Source: Allium sativum (taxonomy: Eukaryota > Streptophyta > Magnoliopsida > Asparagales > Amaryllidaceae). From it: a stretch of 64,000 nt of DNA. The position numbers were made by a program, and so were the translations under genes. The stretch spans positions 54,492,001 through 54,556,000 of the forward strand of contig CM060911.1 in assembly GCA_030737875.1 (NCBI GenBank), in the 5' to 3' direction. Shown one piece after another: positions 23,650-36,728 of the stretch. The first letter of the stretch is position 1. Each line of letters starts with the position of its first letter. Below the pieces are notes generated by a model. That model did not search any database. It was given only the letters and a program-made list of their open reading frames with translations, and had not been told where the DNA came from.

Positions 23650-26600
23650 ACGAAATCAATGGGTCAAACTAACAAAGAGTTCTAGATGGATCGCTTTCAT
23701 GCTCTCTTTCGTCTCCCACGTACAATCGTCACCGTCCTCATTCCGTTGTACCTTGACTATTTTAATTGTCTTCCTCTTAAGTAGTTTTGTGTCATTCCCC
23801 ATAACACAAAGCGGCTAACGAGGTCTCGTAACTACGGTCTTTACTTTTAGGTGTTCATACTGTGTTGAAAAGACCACTACATTCGAATCATGCATGCACT
23901 TCCGTAGAAACGACAGACGGAAAAAATTATGCACACTTGACATCTTCTCTAGTAACTCTAACCTATATGCGAGCTTTCCAATCCACTCGATTATCGAAAA
24001 CAGTCCAACGAATTTTAGGACCGATTTTCCTTTTCTTCCCAACCAAACAACATGTTTCATCGGCGAAATCTTCAAGAATACCATATCGCCAACGTCGAAT
24101 TCCAAATATTTTCGACGCTTATCCGCATAACTCTTCTGACAGTCTTGCTTTCATTCGTTGTTGAATGATCTCGACACAATCCGATGTCTCTCTGATCATC
24201 TCTGGCCCGAGTATCAACTTACCTCCAGTTCTAAGCAACATGTCGGAATATTACACGGTCTGCCATTCAACGCCTGATATGGTGCCATCCCAATGCTCGA
24301 TTCGCAGCTATTATTTTACGCAAACTCAACTACATGTAGATGGTCTCCCCATGATCCCCCGGAGTCCAATACACAAGCTCTTAGGAGATCTTAGAGAACT
24401 CGATTCCCAAAGTCTCTTGCATTTTTTTTCAAAATCCACTTGTGAACAATGGATCTCGATCACTCACTATGCTCTTCGGGATACCATGGAATCAAACCAT
24501 CCATTATATAAAGCTCAGCCAACTTTGATGTCCAAGTCGATTTGACAGGAATAAACCTTGCACTTTTGGTCAAATGATCCACGATGACCCAAATTTCTTC
24601 ATTTCCTACCCTGGTTCTAAGTAGTCCATCGATATCTGCTCCCTCTTCCATGTAGGAACTTCCAATGGCTGAAGCAACCCACTTAGCTTCTTCTATTCAG
24701 CTTTCACCAACTGACACTTTATGCACTTGAAAATGAACTTTCCAATATCCCTTTTCATCCCTTTCCATTAGTAAGATCCCTTCATGTCCTGGTACATCTT
24801 ATTACAACCGGGATGAATCGTCAACTTCGAGTGATGACATTCCCTAAGAACCTCATCTCGCAATCCGTCGATATCAGGAACAACTAGTCGTCCTTGCTTT
24901 CGAAGCCATCCCTCTTGACTGACCTCGAACTCTTTATTCTATGATTGCATCTTCTGGATAAACTCGACAAGCTTTGCATCTCTCTTTTGGCTTTCGCCAA
25001 TCCATTCGATAAGAGTAGGTCTTATTGACAAGTTTGCCAACATTTCAGGTTCCAACTCACACCTTGGCATGAGATCAAACCCTACCAAGTACTCGAGGCT
25101 CTTCTTTTCCGAAAACATTGCTCCCGATTCTACATGTCTTCGACTCAATGCATCTGCAACTGCATTAACTTTTCCAAGAGTTTAGGCAATAACAAAATGA
25201 TACGATGCCAGAAACTAACCACTGTTGCTGTCAAAGATTCAAATCCTTTTAGAAGAAAAGATACTTCAAAGAATTGGGATTCGTAAACAACTCGAATCGA
25301 GCACCAAACAGATAAAGTTTCCATATCTTCTGAGCAAACACTATCTCTGCAAACTCCAAATCTGTGTTGGATAATTCCTTTCATGTGGCTTCAGCGGTCG
25401 ACTCGCGTATGCCACAATCTTATCCTTCTGCATCAGCACTGCTCCAAGCCCAGTACCACATACATCGGTGTATACCACCATTTCCTCATTCCCACTTAGG
25501 ATCGTCTAAATAGGAGCACTCGTCAGTCTCTCTTTCATGATTCCAAGAGCTTTCTCACACTTTGCATCCCATGTGAAAACTTGGTGCTTCTTCGTCAATC
25601 CTGTTAATGGAGCATCTATCTTGGAGAAATCCTTGATAAACCATTGGCAATAACTTGCCAATCCAAGGAAACTTCTCACGTCAATTGCATTCTTATGTTT
25701 ATCCTAGTCCTGGATTGCTGCCACCTTAGCGGGGTCAACCGTAATTCCATTTCCTGAAACTACATGGTCTAAGAATCTCACTTCGCTCTTCCAGAAGTGA
25801 CACTTCGAAAACTGAGCCTCCAGCTGATGCTTTCGCAAGATTTCCAAAACAACTCACAATTGCATCTAATGTTCTTCCTCATTCTAGGAGTAAACCAGAA
25901 TATCATCTAGAACACGAGCACGAACTTGTTCGACTGATCACTGAAAACCCTATTCATAAGATCCACGAAGTACGCTGGTGCTTTAGTCAACCCAAATGGC
26001 ATTACCAACCATTCAAAGGAATCAGATGGTATCCTAAAAGCAGTCTTTGACAAACTATCCTTTGCCACTCTTAACTGAAATCCCATTGCCAAATCCATCC
26101 GAGAAAACACTTTGGCTTCGTGAATCTAATCGAACAAGTCATCAATCCTTAGCAAGGGATACTTATTCTTCTTGGTCACCTTGTTCAACATATGGTAGTC
26201 CACATACAATCTCTAAGATCCATCAGCCTTATTTGCAAACACAACTGGTGCGCCCCATTCGGGTACTCCTCCGAATGAATCGTTTTTCCAAAAGGTCATG
26301 AACTTGCACCTCTAACTCTCGCTGTTCCTTAGGCATCATCCACCTAAGAGGCATAGAGATAGGTCTAGCACCATCGAACAAATCGATCCCAAACTCGATA
26401 TCACGATGCGGCGGCAACTCTTTGACTTCTTCAAACTCATTTGCGATTAGCACAGATGACAAGTATTCCTGTGGAATCCCAAGAGAACATAAAAAGCATA
26501 TGAAGACACCATCTTCTGGATTACACCGAATCAAAACCTTTCGCCCTTCCACATCCCCAACTCTCACCTCGAGCTTCTCACAATTCACTCTTCCTGCGTA

Positions 26601-27817
26601 CCTCTTTAGACAATTCATGCCCAAGATGATCCCAGACCCAACGAAGTTTAAAACAAAGCAATCACACAAAAAAGAGAAACCATGACTGATAAGACTAGAC
26701 CACGATAAAGCATACAAAGACCAAACGAACCCCCAACTGGATTTGTCACAACCAAAGGTCTATCACATATCTCGGGTTCCAAAACCAAGTGACACACAAG
26801 CTCATTACTGATAAAAGAATGTGATGCTCCAGTATCATATAGCACACGAACTGAAACACCTTTAATTGAAAGAGTACCTTGGACGACGACACACTTTCCC
26901 TTTTCCTCTGCAGTAGAAGATCTTGAAGAAGACGACATAGCTTCCAAAGCATAAGCCTTCCCTATTCGTTTTCCCTTTGCTGGTTCTGGACGGTCCTTCT
27001 TGAGATGCCCAGTCTTCCCACAGTTGTGACATTTCCTCTCAACCTTTGGATTCTTGCACTCATTAGAAAAATGACCCTTTTGTTGGTAGCTAAACAAACC
27101 ATCTCACTCTCTGGCTTCTTCTTGCTATCCTTTCCCTTTTGTTGTTGCTACTTCCTCTTTTTATTGTTATTACCACCCGGATGTGGTTTCTGTGCCTCCT
27201 TGGTTGCAACAACAATAGTTCCCTCCTTTGGAAACAAACTTTCATGTCTCACAACTTTTTCCATAATCTTCTCATATGGACCGTCAAGATGATCCACCAA
27301 TGGCCTGCCAATGTAGGCATCCAAACCCATCACAAACTTTTTGAACAAAACAGACTTCTGAGCAGTAGAGATAAACTTCGTCTCGCATTTGACTTGAAAC
27401 TGTTCCTATGTAATCACATCTTCTGGAGTCTCGAGCATAACAGAGTTCCACCACTCCATGGCTCTGCCCTTGAGCTTCCTCGATGCAAGCTTCCTCTTCA
27501 TTGCATTATCTATACCCAAGTTTCCAAATATATGAATACAAGTACCAAACATCTTTGAACCTCTTTAGTTGGCTATGTTCCCTTAAACTATTTTCCTCCT
27601 AGAGGTGTGAAGTCTTTACACAGCTTAGCAAAATCAACAGTCCTAGGCGCTGACACTTGAACCCCTACATCTACCGCAGCCGTATATGGAGCGGGAGGCC
27701 TCCTCATGATCGCTGCCACCATGGCCTCCAACATGGCTGGTTGTCTGGTGTACCGCCATTTCCCCCTCCAGAACCAGCTTCCTCCCTAGCAGCTTGTCTT
27801 GATGGTCGAAGACTCAT
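23650..27817 (-). pseudogene. Element F gag-pol, heavily broken
   Basis: The ATG at 27817 begins an MSLRPSRQAAREE-type gag. Zinc knuckles lie at about 27095-27000; the second has CHNCGKTGHLKKDR, with the last Cys lost. The protease has [11 protein letters not shown] near 26830. Reverse transcriptase covers about 26500-25880, and its YVDD-equivalent is disrupted near 25905-25890. RNase H is about 25480-25150, integrase about 24900-24200, and a VHNFFRLSFLR block lies near 23900. A chromodomain (KIVKVQ and CTWE motifs) lies at about 23800-23660. Stops and frameshifts occur in every domain, more than in E or A, in line with its greater age. Confidence 0.87.
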
Positions 27818-27984
27818 TCTAAATCTGTAATATATAATGATTAGCCACTGCAATGAAACTTCTAATGGAGTTCAAGCGCTACTACTATATACACTAATAT
27901 ATATAGTAACCATCCATCGGAAATCTACAAGTACGTCTCAAATACGTTATTAAGTCTTCGAACTTTGGCTAAAATCAATAAATA

Positions 27985-27998
27985 GAGCTCTGATACCA
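27985..27998 (-). other. Primer binding site of F
   Basis: On the minus strand it reads TGGTATCAGAGCTC, two bases inside the LTR boundary at 28001. It is complementary to methionine tRNA. Confidence 0.88.
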
Positions 27999-28000
27999 AA

Positions 28001-30404
28001 TGTGATGACTGCCCATAACCCCTGCTCTTAACAAGAGGAAGAATGTGCCGAAAGGTGTGCCAGACAACTTTGGACGATCATCAGAGTAGATAAACGCAAG
28101 CAGAACCTGTCTTATAACTCATAGGGCAAGGATAAACTATAACAAAACATATGCAACATTCAGAAATAGCGAAGCATCATATATCAAACTTTCAAACTTG
28201 TACAGCATCCTGAAAGATCATTCATACATCAACTGTATATAACATCAAAGTTTGTACAAGAACCCAAACCTGTCTTCCCCACACCTGAAGTGATAGCCTT
28301 TACAATCCATCAATCAACAAACAACAGTTCAATCATGACATCTAGGAGTGACCAGACAATAGCATAACAACTAACATCCAACAGCAATCATAGCAACTAG
28401 TCATATCTCACGTAAATCATCCTAATCGAGATCAACACCCCTCAAGCACAAGCCCCAGAGGCCTAAACAAATATCAGAAAAGCACCCAAGCAGTGTCTCC
28501 TTCGACTTCAGACAACTTACGTGAGATGGTACAAGAAACGCAAACATCACACTCATGACTCGGGCTATCACTGCCTTTCCTGCTTCGAAACCATCGTTAA
28601 TCGAATGACGGCCACCTGCCATATGTCAAGGGCAAATGGTAAACACAGGTTCTGGCAAAAACTCCATACGCCTTCACGACTCATATGTTTGTCTTTCCAA
28701 TCTCGACAACTAGGCCCTTCACGAATGCCCAAGTACGAGGCCCTTCAAGACTGCCCAAAGTACCTCTGCTTTGAGTCCGCTAGAACCTACGACAACGATA
28801 ATCTCTCATCCTTCGCATCTCTAGCCATCAACATCGATGACTATTCACAAGATCAAGTCCCCATTGAGCAACCATTATCCATGAACTCAAAACACCGTTG
28901 AGTCATGTTCACATTCGTTGCTTTACATCGATCAACGAACACATCACAACACTTTGAACATTCCTCGTTGAATTTACATCGAAGCCCCGATCATCGTCGA
29001 CCCAAAAACATACGTCGTTTGGTCGATATTTAATACATAACGTCTCAGCCTTTTCGCTATGAAAAACATACCATAACTCTTCAATTTATATCCATAATGT
29101 TTTAGAAATGCTGTCACTTTTCTTCCCAGTCCATCATAGAAATGCTCGGTCCATAAAATGTCTGATCCATGGACATGTCCGGTCCATCAATTCCGCTTAG
29201 TCCATGCTTCAAGAAAAACTGCACGATCCATGCTTCGAAAAACTACCATATCCATGCTTCAAAAAATTGCTCAGTCCATGCTTCGAAAACTCGCCTGGTC
29301 CATCAACCAGAAACTCACCCGATCCATCACCAGAAGACAAGTCTGATCCATCAAACATACATGTCTAATCCATCAAACGTACATATCTGATCCATCAAAC
29401 TGCCCAGTCCATCACCAAAACTTCTGTTCCATCATCAAAACTTCTGATCCATCCTGAAAACTTATGATCCATATGATCGAACACTTCATGAAGAATATCT
29501 ATGCTACCAACTCATCCAAATCGACCAATTTCACTCAAGTAATTAATAATCGTCATACAACCATATAGAATTCACCAAATCATGATAAAACAATGAATCA
29601 CCAAAATAATAGATATAAACTTGCAAAACATATGAATTAACATAGAAATTACCATTTTTAAGTTACTAAATTAGATCCTATGGTGATTCATATGAAAATA
29701 TACTTACCATGATGTAGATCTAGGTGAAAACAACTTGAAAATGATGAAATAATGATCAAACAACTCATATACTTGACCGAGTCCATGTGAGAGATGTATA
29801 TCACTCACCAAATCTACAAAACAACACAAAAACACTTGGATCTAAATTTGGATAGCGAAGAATTAGCTTCAAACTCTTCAATTGATGTAGATCTAACTTC
29901 AGATGATGTAGATCTTCGATTCTCTTATGTAGATCTCGAATTTTAATGGTGGAAAGGTGTATTTGACTGAGCAAGGAGGATCACGAGCTCAACCAAATGA
30001 GAGAATGAAGAAAGTAAACAATTCTCCATGCATATAACCCCCTATTTATAGCCTCCCACCAACCCACTAATGGGCCTCTCCAAATCAGCCCATTAATGGT
30101 TCAAAAACCTGAACATCAAACTATGAACACAAAAACAATGATTCCTCCCAAACCACCGAGCCAAATCTTTAATGTGACCACTCTATGGAATTGTCAACAG
30201 CATTTCCTTCCAGTGAGACCGACTTAACACCTGATTCAACCCCAATCAAAAGTTATCACCTGTACAAGACTAACGAGGGAAGAACGATCATAAATAAATT
30301 TGGTAAAAATTATGGACATGTTTCACATTCCCATGACCAACATATTAAAATATGAAAATGATCCAACCCTCAGGGAATAAAATAAAAATATTTTATGATC
30401 CTCT
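28001..30404 (-). repeat. Right LTR (5' LTR) of element F, main part
   Basis: It starts TGTGATGACTGCCC and is interrupted at 30404 by E. The last 25 bp lie at 54237-54261 and end GCGGGTTGTTACA. Total about 2.43 kb. Relative to the left LTR it lacks about 290 bp, with the junction at a short AGAA-type repeat near 28262. It contains the minisatellite at 29115-29475. Confidence 0.87.
29115..29475. repeat. Minisatellite in right LTR of F
   Basis: The same GTCCATGCTTC(A/G)AAAAACT and GATCCATCA units as at 22136-22465, with different unit number and added CAAACATACATGTCTGATCC-like units. It gives spurious ORFs at 29158-29390. Confidence 0.78.
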
Positions 30405-31139
30405 TATGACGGCCCGCCCCGCACCAGCCGACATTTCCAATGAAAGTGCGTTGTGCCAATGCCCGACTAGCACAGGACGGTCACCAAAGAAAGGAAAGGA
30501 ATTTGAACTAACAAGGAACTTGTAGAATGTCTCACATCGTATGGGATAAAATATAATAATAACATAACTTTGACCTAAAACAAGGGAGACGGTGCATAAG
30601 CTGAAAACTAAACCATCGTAGCAGCGAAAATCCAAATTACAGCTTATCATCCAAACCAACATTATTACAACTTTGAAATACTGTTTCTAAAGCAAAAGAA
30701 AGAGGTACACTACTAATTCCCAAAGTAGTGACCAGCAACAAAACAGGGAGAATATATGTAGATAATATGTGGGAGCCTCCTGCTCGTCTCTGGATCAGCT
30801 ACTCCTGCATAACCAGCTAACCCGTCTCTGGTCTGCTCGTTTAGGAGCACCCAGAGTAATAAGAAGAGACATAAAACTCTGGGTCAAACAAAAGTCTGGT
30901 ATGAGTGATAAACAGCAAAACAGAACAATAACATGTATACTAAACCATACCTGAACCTGGACCTGCAACCAAAGAGTTAGCACAACAAGATGTACAATAT
31001 TCTAAGGTGACACTGACATATGGTGTAAAGATAACGGGGAAGGTGGGTGTGCATGTCATAATGATGGCAAACAATCAAGCATAGCAACCATCCTCACATC
31101 TCTCACTCAGTGCGTAAAGCATACGATAACCACTAATTT

Positions 31140-31340
31140 GACCACCCAAATCCTTTGTTATGATCACTCTGCCCCAAGGAGTCATGATGGCTCCATTGCA
31201 CTGACCCATGGCCACTAATCCCTTGCTATGTCCACTCTGCCCCCATGAAGTCATGAAGACTGCACTGGACCGGCTCATAGCCATACTACGATCACTCTGC
31301 CTCATGGAGTAATAACTACGCCACTGCACTAATCCGTAGC
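31140..31340. repeat. Degenerate tandem units in E LTR
   Basis: About three units of 65-75 bp, each with CACTCTGCCCCATGGAGTCATGA-like, CTCCA(T/C)TGCACTGA and CCATAGCCA segments. The counterpart in the right LTR is at about 52420-52610. Confidence 0.7.
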
Positions 31341-32937
31341 ATAACATCCGTCTTAGTGGTGAATCAAAGCTATAGACGTCGATAACCCTTTGCACACGTC
31401 CCGCAGCAAAGTCCAACTCATGAAGTTAACTCATTGGTTCCCAAATGGATCCCGAGTTCTACTTCCTATTTGGGTTACCTTTGCATCTCGGGATTTGGTC
31501 TCCTCCGGATCGGTTCGATCCTCCTTCTCTTCTTTGGTTCAGTTCGGTCATAACAATCCTTTCCTGGTGGTTCGGTTCGTAGCACCTCCTCATAGTCCAG
31601 TTCGTGATTCTCCTTCATCTCATGGTCATCATGTCGACTCGTGAAGGCTCCCTGGTCGGATCGGGATCTCCAAGCAGTTCGCAGTACCTCGACATAGCCT
31701 GACTCGTAGCCCTCCTTCTTCTCATGTTTGGTTCGGGTCATGGCTTCCTGCTCGTGGCTTGTAGCATTCCAGTTCGGGTCGGGTTCGGAGCAACGGATCG
31801 GTTCGTGAGGGCAGAGGTGCTCCATTCCAAAGCAGCCGGTCCGGCTCATGGTGCATTTGAGTTCCTTCACCGGTTCGGGTCGTTCTCTTCTGATCGGGTT
31901 GGTTCGGTGAAATAGGATCACGAGTGAAGGGGGAGGGCAATCCGATCCGGCCTATTTCCTGCACAATTTCTGCGACTTTCCAGCGGCTATTTTTTTGCCA
32001 TTCGACAGCGTTTTCGACCATTCTAACTGTTCTACGCAATCATAAATCATAGCAAACAGTCATAGCAATATATAACATCAACCATAAACACCAAAATGAT
32101 AAATAACCATGTCAAAATGTATTAAACATACCCAAAACCCATATTTTCCCCTTGATCACGCTTAACCATAACTAATGATAAGATTAGCAAAGCATATCCA
32201 AATTAACCCAAATTTCTAATAGAGGCTTAAAATAATATTTTAGAATTTCTAAACATTTTTCCAAAATTTAATAATGTATAATTTCGTTAATTAACACTAG
32301 TCACCCCTAATTAGTCGTAAATAGTGAAAAACAATGCAAATCACTCACCTTGGCCACAAATTAATCTTAGATCTAAACTTTGCTACTGTTATAGGTCGAA
32401 TTGCAATGCTGAGTAGCAGCCCCAACTGTGGTTTGCCACTAGGATTCCTTGATTTGGTGTTGATTAAGCTAATACGCGATTAAACAGTGATTTGGGATGA
32501 ATTTAGAAAGTGGAGGCCATTGTTAGGGCTAAAGAGAGGTAAGTGGAGGCTGGAAAATGACAAAGAAAAGGTTTCTCTAACCCTAATTTCCCCTCATATA
32601 GCTCTAATCCCGAAATCCCCTAATTGGCTTAGCTGCTAGTCACCTGGTTAAGCCCAATTAAGCTGTTTTTCACCTTTTAAACCTTAATTCAGCCATATCT
32701 CCCAAACGGTAAGTCTGTTTGACAAGTGGTGACCACTCTATGGAAAGGTAAACCATCATCCGGATCTAATGGAAGTGGTTTCAGGTCAAAACTTCTTACC
32801 ATTCAAAAGTTATAAGCGAAACAAGATTCACCAGGGGAAAAATGGTCATTTAAAAATCGGCAATAATCGTGAACATGGGAAATGACCCCAATAGTCGTTC
32901 CCCAAAGTTACACGACCGTACGAGTTCATATGATAAT

Positions 32938-32942
32938 GAAAT
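32938..32942. other. Target site duplication of D (left copy)
   Basis: GAAAT, identical to 46908-46912, exactly outside the TG...CA ends of D. Confidence 0.95.
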
Positions 32943-33857
32943 TGTTAGCCTACTTTGTGAACTAGGCAACACAAAGTCAAGAAATCAGATATTGAAGAGC
33001 ATTTTCAATTAGAAGACTTCGGTTCGGATTGGAGAAGACACTACAACCTAAATTGGATAGCTGCAGTTGTTCGGGTCGGATCAGAGCAACATATCGGTTC
33101 GGGTCGGATAGAATCTTCTGTTCGGATCGGTGAACTTCTGTTGAGGAAATTGGTAAGGTATATCTAATCGGATCGGAGGGCAACATAATCTCAGTTGGAT
33201 TGGAAAGCCACCTGTTTGCCACGGAAATGGATCGGAGCGGAGCGGATTAGAGAAGAAGAGAGCGTTGCATCCAAGCCAATCCGGGTCGGATCGAGTATCC
33301 CGATCCGAACCCCTTATCTGTGCGTCTCCGACCCAAGCCCATGTTCCATATTATTCTCCTGCACAAGCGCCTGGATATCCGGACCGGCTGTGACCAGTTC
33401 CCACTCATAACGTCCGTTACTTTGATGCGTTGTCAGCACAATATTTCATCCGAACCCGAAGCTGGTGGGATGGACGACTCGTGGCCCCGACCCGGATCAA
33501 GTTTTGAGCAAATTCACACCTATAAATACCCCGTCTGGAGACAAAGAGAAGGATCTTTTTTTTAGGCACTTTGAGAATTCAACCACCTTCATAACCCGAA
33601 CTCCATTACTCCCGGAGAATCCAAATCTTCTTTCATTATTTGTTGTAATCTATTGAGTGAATATAAGTGAGTTGTGAGTGAAATCAACTGACAATTACAT
33701 TGTATTTGCAACTGAATCATCGAATATAGTGAAAGATAAGTGGACGTAGGCATTTCTTCGCCGAACCACTATAAATCCTGTGTGTTCATTTTTATTTTTG
33801 TCTCATCTTATTCGCTTTTAATCAATTTGTGTGTTATAACCACTTTTGGGTCTAACA
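32943..33857 (+). repeat. 5' LTR of element D
   Basis: 915 bp, TGTTAGCCTACTTTGTGAAC to GGGTCTAACA. It holds many GGATCGG/GGGTCGG motifs in its 5' half. A TATAAATAC box lies at 33521-33529, and a conserved downstream block AAGTGGACGTAGGC...CGAACCACTATAAA lies at about 33738-33773. A related LTR is in G, and a related block recurs at 40155. ORFs across it look like chance. Confidence 0.95.
33521..33529 (+). promoter_or_regulatory. LTR TATA box of D
   Basis: CC-TATAAATAC in GC-rich surroundings, about 330 bp before the end of the LTR. It is conserved in the 3' LTR at 46571 and, as TATAAATA, in the LTR of G at 59230. It probably marks the U3/R start of element RNA. Confidence 0.7.
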
Positions 33858-33860
33858 TTT

Positions 33861-33877
33861 TGGTGCTTTCACTGAGA
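33861..33877 (+). other. Primer binding site of D
   Basis: TGGTGCTTTCACTGAGA begins three bases after the LTR. It starts with the TGG expected opposite a tRNA CCA end and is shared, with one change, by G. I do not assign the tRNA. Confidence 0.75.
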
Positions 33878-34001
33878 ATCCTCATCTAAATTCTTTATTT
33901 TCCGGGATCTCTTTCTACTTTTTTGGACCGTTGAGTTCAAAGAAGTGAATCCTTAAGTTTCTCCGCTTTTTTATATTTGTTGAAGTGATTGTCAAAGACT
34001 C

Positions 34002-36728
34002 ATGGCCAAAGGAAAAGGCAAGGAAGTTCAGTCTGTTCGAGGAAATGGAGCTGGCGAAGATCAGCAAAATGCTGTCGTAACAAGGTCTCGGGGGCAGAGT
34101 TCAGCAGCAGGAAGAACCAATGCAGGAAATCCGAGCCGCCAGCAGGGGGAGAGCTCCGATCTGATCCGGGTAGGAGATTCTGAAGCAGTGCATTCCCCCA
34201 ATCTGAACCGACCCGAGCTGCTTGCCACGTACCGATCCGAACAGACTCCCCAGCTCCGAACCGATCCGACCTCCTACCTCCGATCCGACCCGATGTTTGG
34301 TGAAGCTGGAACCTCTACTCGAGTCCCTACGAATGCTCCAATTCTAGCCACCAGGGTTGGTGATCAGGTCAATCCATCTGCGCCCATCACTCAAGGAGAT
34401 TTCTCGCGCTTGCTTGACATGCATGAGAGCACGAGGGAGGCCATGAAAGTTCACGAGCGCACTAATCTCATGATGTAGGAAAATATGAGGCTCATGAGTT
34501 GGGAGATTAGTGAACTCCGTCGACAGAGAACTCCATCACCGGTTCGTCACACACCCGTGGATCAATCTTCATCTTCCGAGGAAGAGAGGCCCCGTGAACG
34601 AAGGCCACTCGAACGACCTCAGAACATGGAGCAGCTGACATTTGGATCTTTGTGATCTCGTGAGGACATCGCACGAACATTAGGAAACAATGACCCCACT
34701 CAGGGGCAAAGACTCCAGTCCCCTCCTCCCGAGATCGACCGGGAACGCAGGGAACGGAATCGAGCAGAGGCAGCTCGAAGAAGAAGGGCATCTCCTGAGC
34801 AAGAGCCCAGAAGGAACTCGGATACTAGGGCCAGGGAACCTGAGCGGCCTCTAACTAATGTTGATGTACAGGAAATGGTTCGCCAGATCATGTCCGAGAG
34901 CCGAAATTATACAAATGAAGATTATGGCATTGAGCGAAGCCATACTCCCTTCACCGACGATATCCTCGACTTCCAATTTCCCCGACGCTTTAACTTGCCA
35001 CAGATGGACAAGTACAACGGAAGGACTGATCCGGGACAGCATTTGATGCGGTATTCGTGGCTCATGAATGCTGCTGCTGCCCCTGATGAAGTGAAGTGCA
35101 AAGCATTCCCAATCTACTTAGAAGACGTGGCATTGTTCTGGTTTACCCGACTTCCTCCTCGTTCGATTTCGAATTACAAGGAACTAAGCGAGCGTTTCAT
35201 GAACCAGTTCCGACTACATGCCCGAAAGTCCAAAAGTGTTATTGAATTATCGAGAATCAAGCAGGCACCAGGAGAATCTTTAAGGGCATATCTTGATCGT
35301 TTTAACCAAGCTGTAACTGAGGTCAGTGACCCGCATGAGCCCACTATTCTGATGGCATTGAAGGAAGGATTCGATCCTGAATCTGAGTTTGGAGACTACC
35401 TTTCTGGGAAAACACCCTCCACAAGGGAGATATTCTACGAAAAAGCCGATATTTATCTAAGGCGAGAGGAGGTCAGGGCAAACCGAAAGAGAAAGTCTGA
35501 GACGGCTTCAAAGGAGAATGTGCAGAGTAATATTGCCGTGAAGCAGTCTGGGGAAAACTCTGGCAAGGTTGAAGTAAATGTAGGAAACAAGGGTGGAAAC
35601 AGCAACACTGGAAGCGGGGGAAACAACAACAATAACCGTAATTCGAGCGGTAACAGAAGAAACAGAAATAGGGGAAGTGACCCTAACAAAAGACCCCGAT
35701 TCCAGAACTACGAAAATTATACACCATTGAACGACACCCTGGAAAATATTTACCTGGATACGTACAATGTGTTACAGTACAAAAGACCGCCACCTCGTGA
35801 TTCGAACGAGAAAGAAATGGCGACAGGAAAATTTTGTTTGTTTCATGGAACTCATGGGCATTCAACCAATGAATGTCGGCATTTGAGGGATGTGATTGAG
35901 AAGCTGCTGCGTGAAGGGAAGTTGGATGAATACAAGGTTGCCCCGAGGGACAGGGGGCAAGGAGAGCAGGCTCCAAAACAGATTCTACCTGCTCCCAAGC
36001 CTACAGCGCAGCAGAAAGGTAAAGGAATTGTTATCAACTCCATAGTAGGCGGACCTCACCCGGCAATCCGAAGTTTCAGATCAATGGATCAATATGTAAA
36101 TGCTGCCAAGCATCTAGACGTGAATGAAGGTGATGATTTGGAAGATATCACCCCCATAAAACAGCAGAAGACCATGTTTGACGACGTGGTATTTCGCAGC
36201 CGAGACAATACTGGGATACAATCACCCACCAATGATCCGTTGGTTATTACTACCACCATTGGGCCGGCCTTGGTCCATAAGGTGTCAGTAGACAACGGAA
36301 GTTCCGTTAATATTTTGTTCAAGAAGTCATTTGATCAGATGAAGCTTGAATCTGAAGATCTGAAACCATGTGAAGGATGGATCAGAGGCTTCAACGGGGC
36401 GTCGACAGCTCCCATGGGATACATAGAGTTGCCCGTGATCCTGGGGCAAGGAGAACGTAGAAGAGTGCGGATGCTTCAGTTCGTAGTATTGGACGTAGAT
36501 TCGCCTTATAATGCATTTTTGGGGAGGCCTGCCCTCGCTGAATTCAGAGTTTGTATCGCCCCTTGGTGCTTGTTACTTAAGTTCCCAACCGAAGCCGGAA
36601 CTGGAGTAATGAGAGGGGATCAAGTTTCCGGACGGGCCTGCTATGTGGCCGAACTAAAGATGTTGATGAAAGGACTTGACGTTGAGAGTAAGGATGCCTC
36701 GTCTCCCTCAAAGGGGAGCTCGGCATAG
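34002..36728 (+). pseudogene. Element D gag and protease
   Basis: One frame from the ATG at 34002. It opens with a basic Ser/Arg/Pro-rich N-terminus and continues with a retrotransposon gag domain (about 35000-35450, with VALFWFTRLP and GESLRAYLDRFNQ motifs) and an Asn/Gly-rich linker. A Tat-type zinc-knuckle-like CLFHGTHGHSTNEC follows at about 35840-35880. The aspartic protease has VDNGSSVNILF near 36290 and ends around 36560. Stops interrupt it at 34476-34478 (TAG), 34653-34655 (TGA) and 36726-36728 (TAG). The first two lie in positions easily derived from Gln or Arg codons by C to T. The codons between them are well kept. Confidence 0.92.

Larger units (their letters stand above)
30405..32942 (-). 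repeat. Left LTR (3' LTR) of element E, main part
   Basis: It begins TATGACGGCCCGCCCCGCAC (the partner begins TGTGACGGCCCGC). It is interrupted by D after 32942 and resumes at 46913-46956, ending GGCGGGTCGTTACA. About 2.58 kb in total. It contains a degenerate tandem array (about 31140-31340) and a GGTTCGG-rich stretch (31500-31900). ORFs here look like chance. Confidence 0.9.

Noticed and set aside
31475..32039. Arg/Glu-rich minus-strand ORFs in E's LTR
   Set aside because: They are produced by GGTTCGG/CCGAACC repeats, and the partner LTR does not keep the frame over the same length.
33195..33656. Plus-strand ORFs in D's 5' LTR, repeated at 46245-46706
   Set aside because: They lie entirely in LTR sequence over the TATA box and the conserved block, have no domain, and are present only because the two LTRs are nearly identical.
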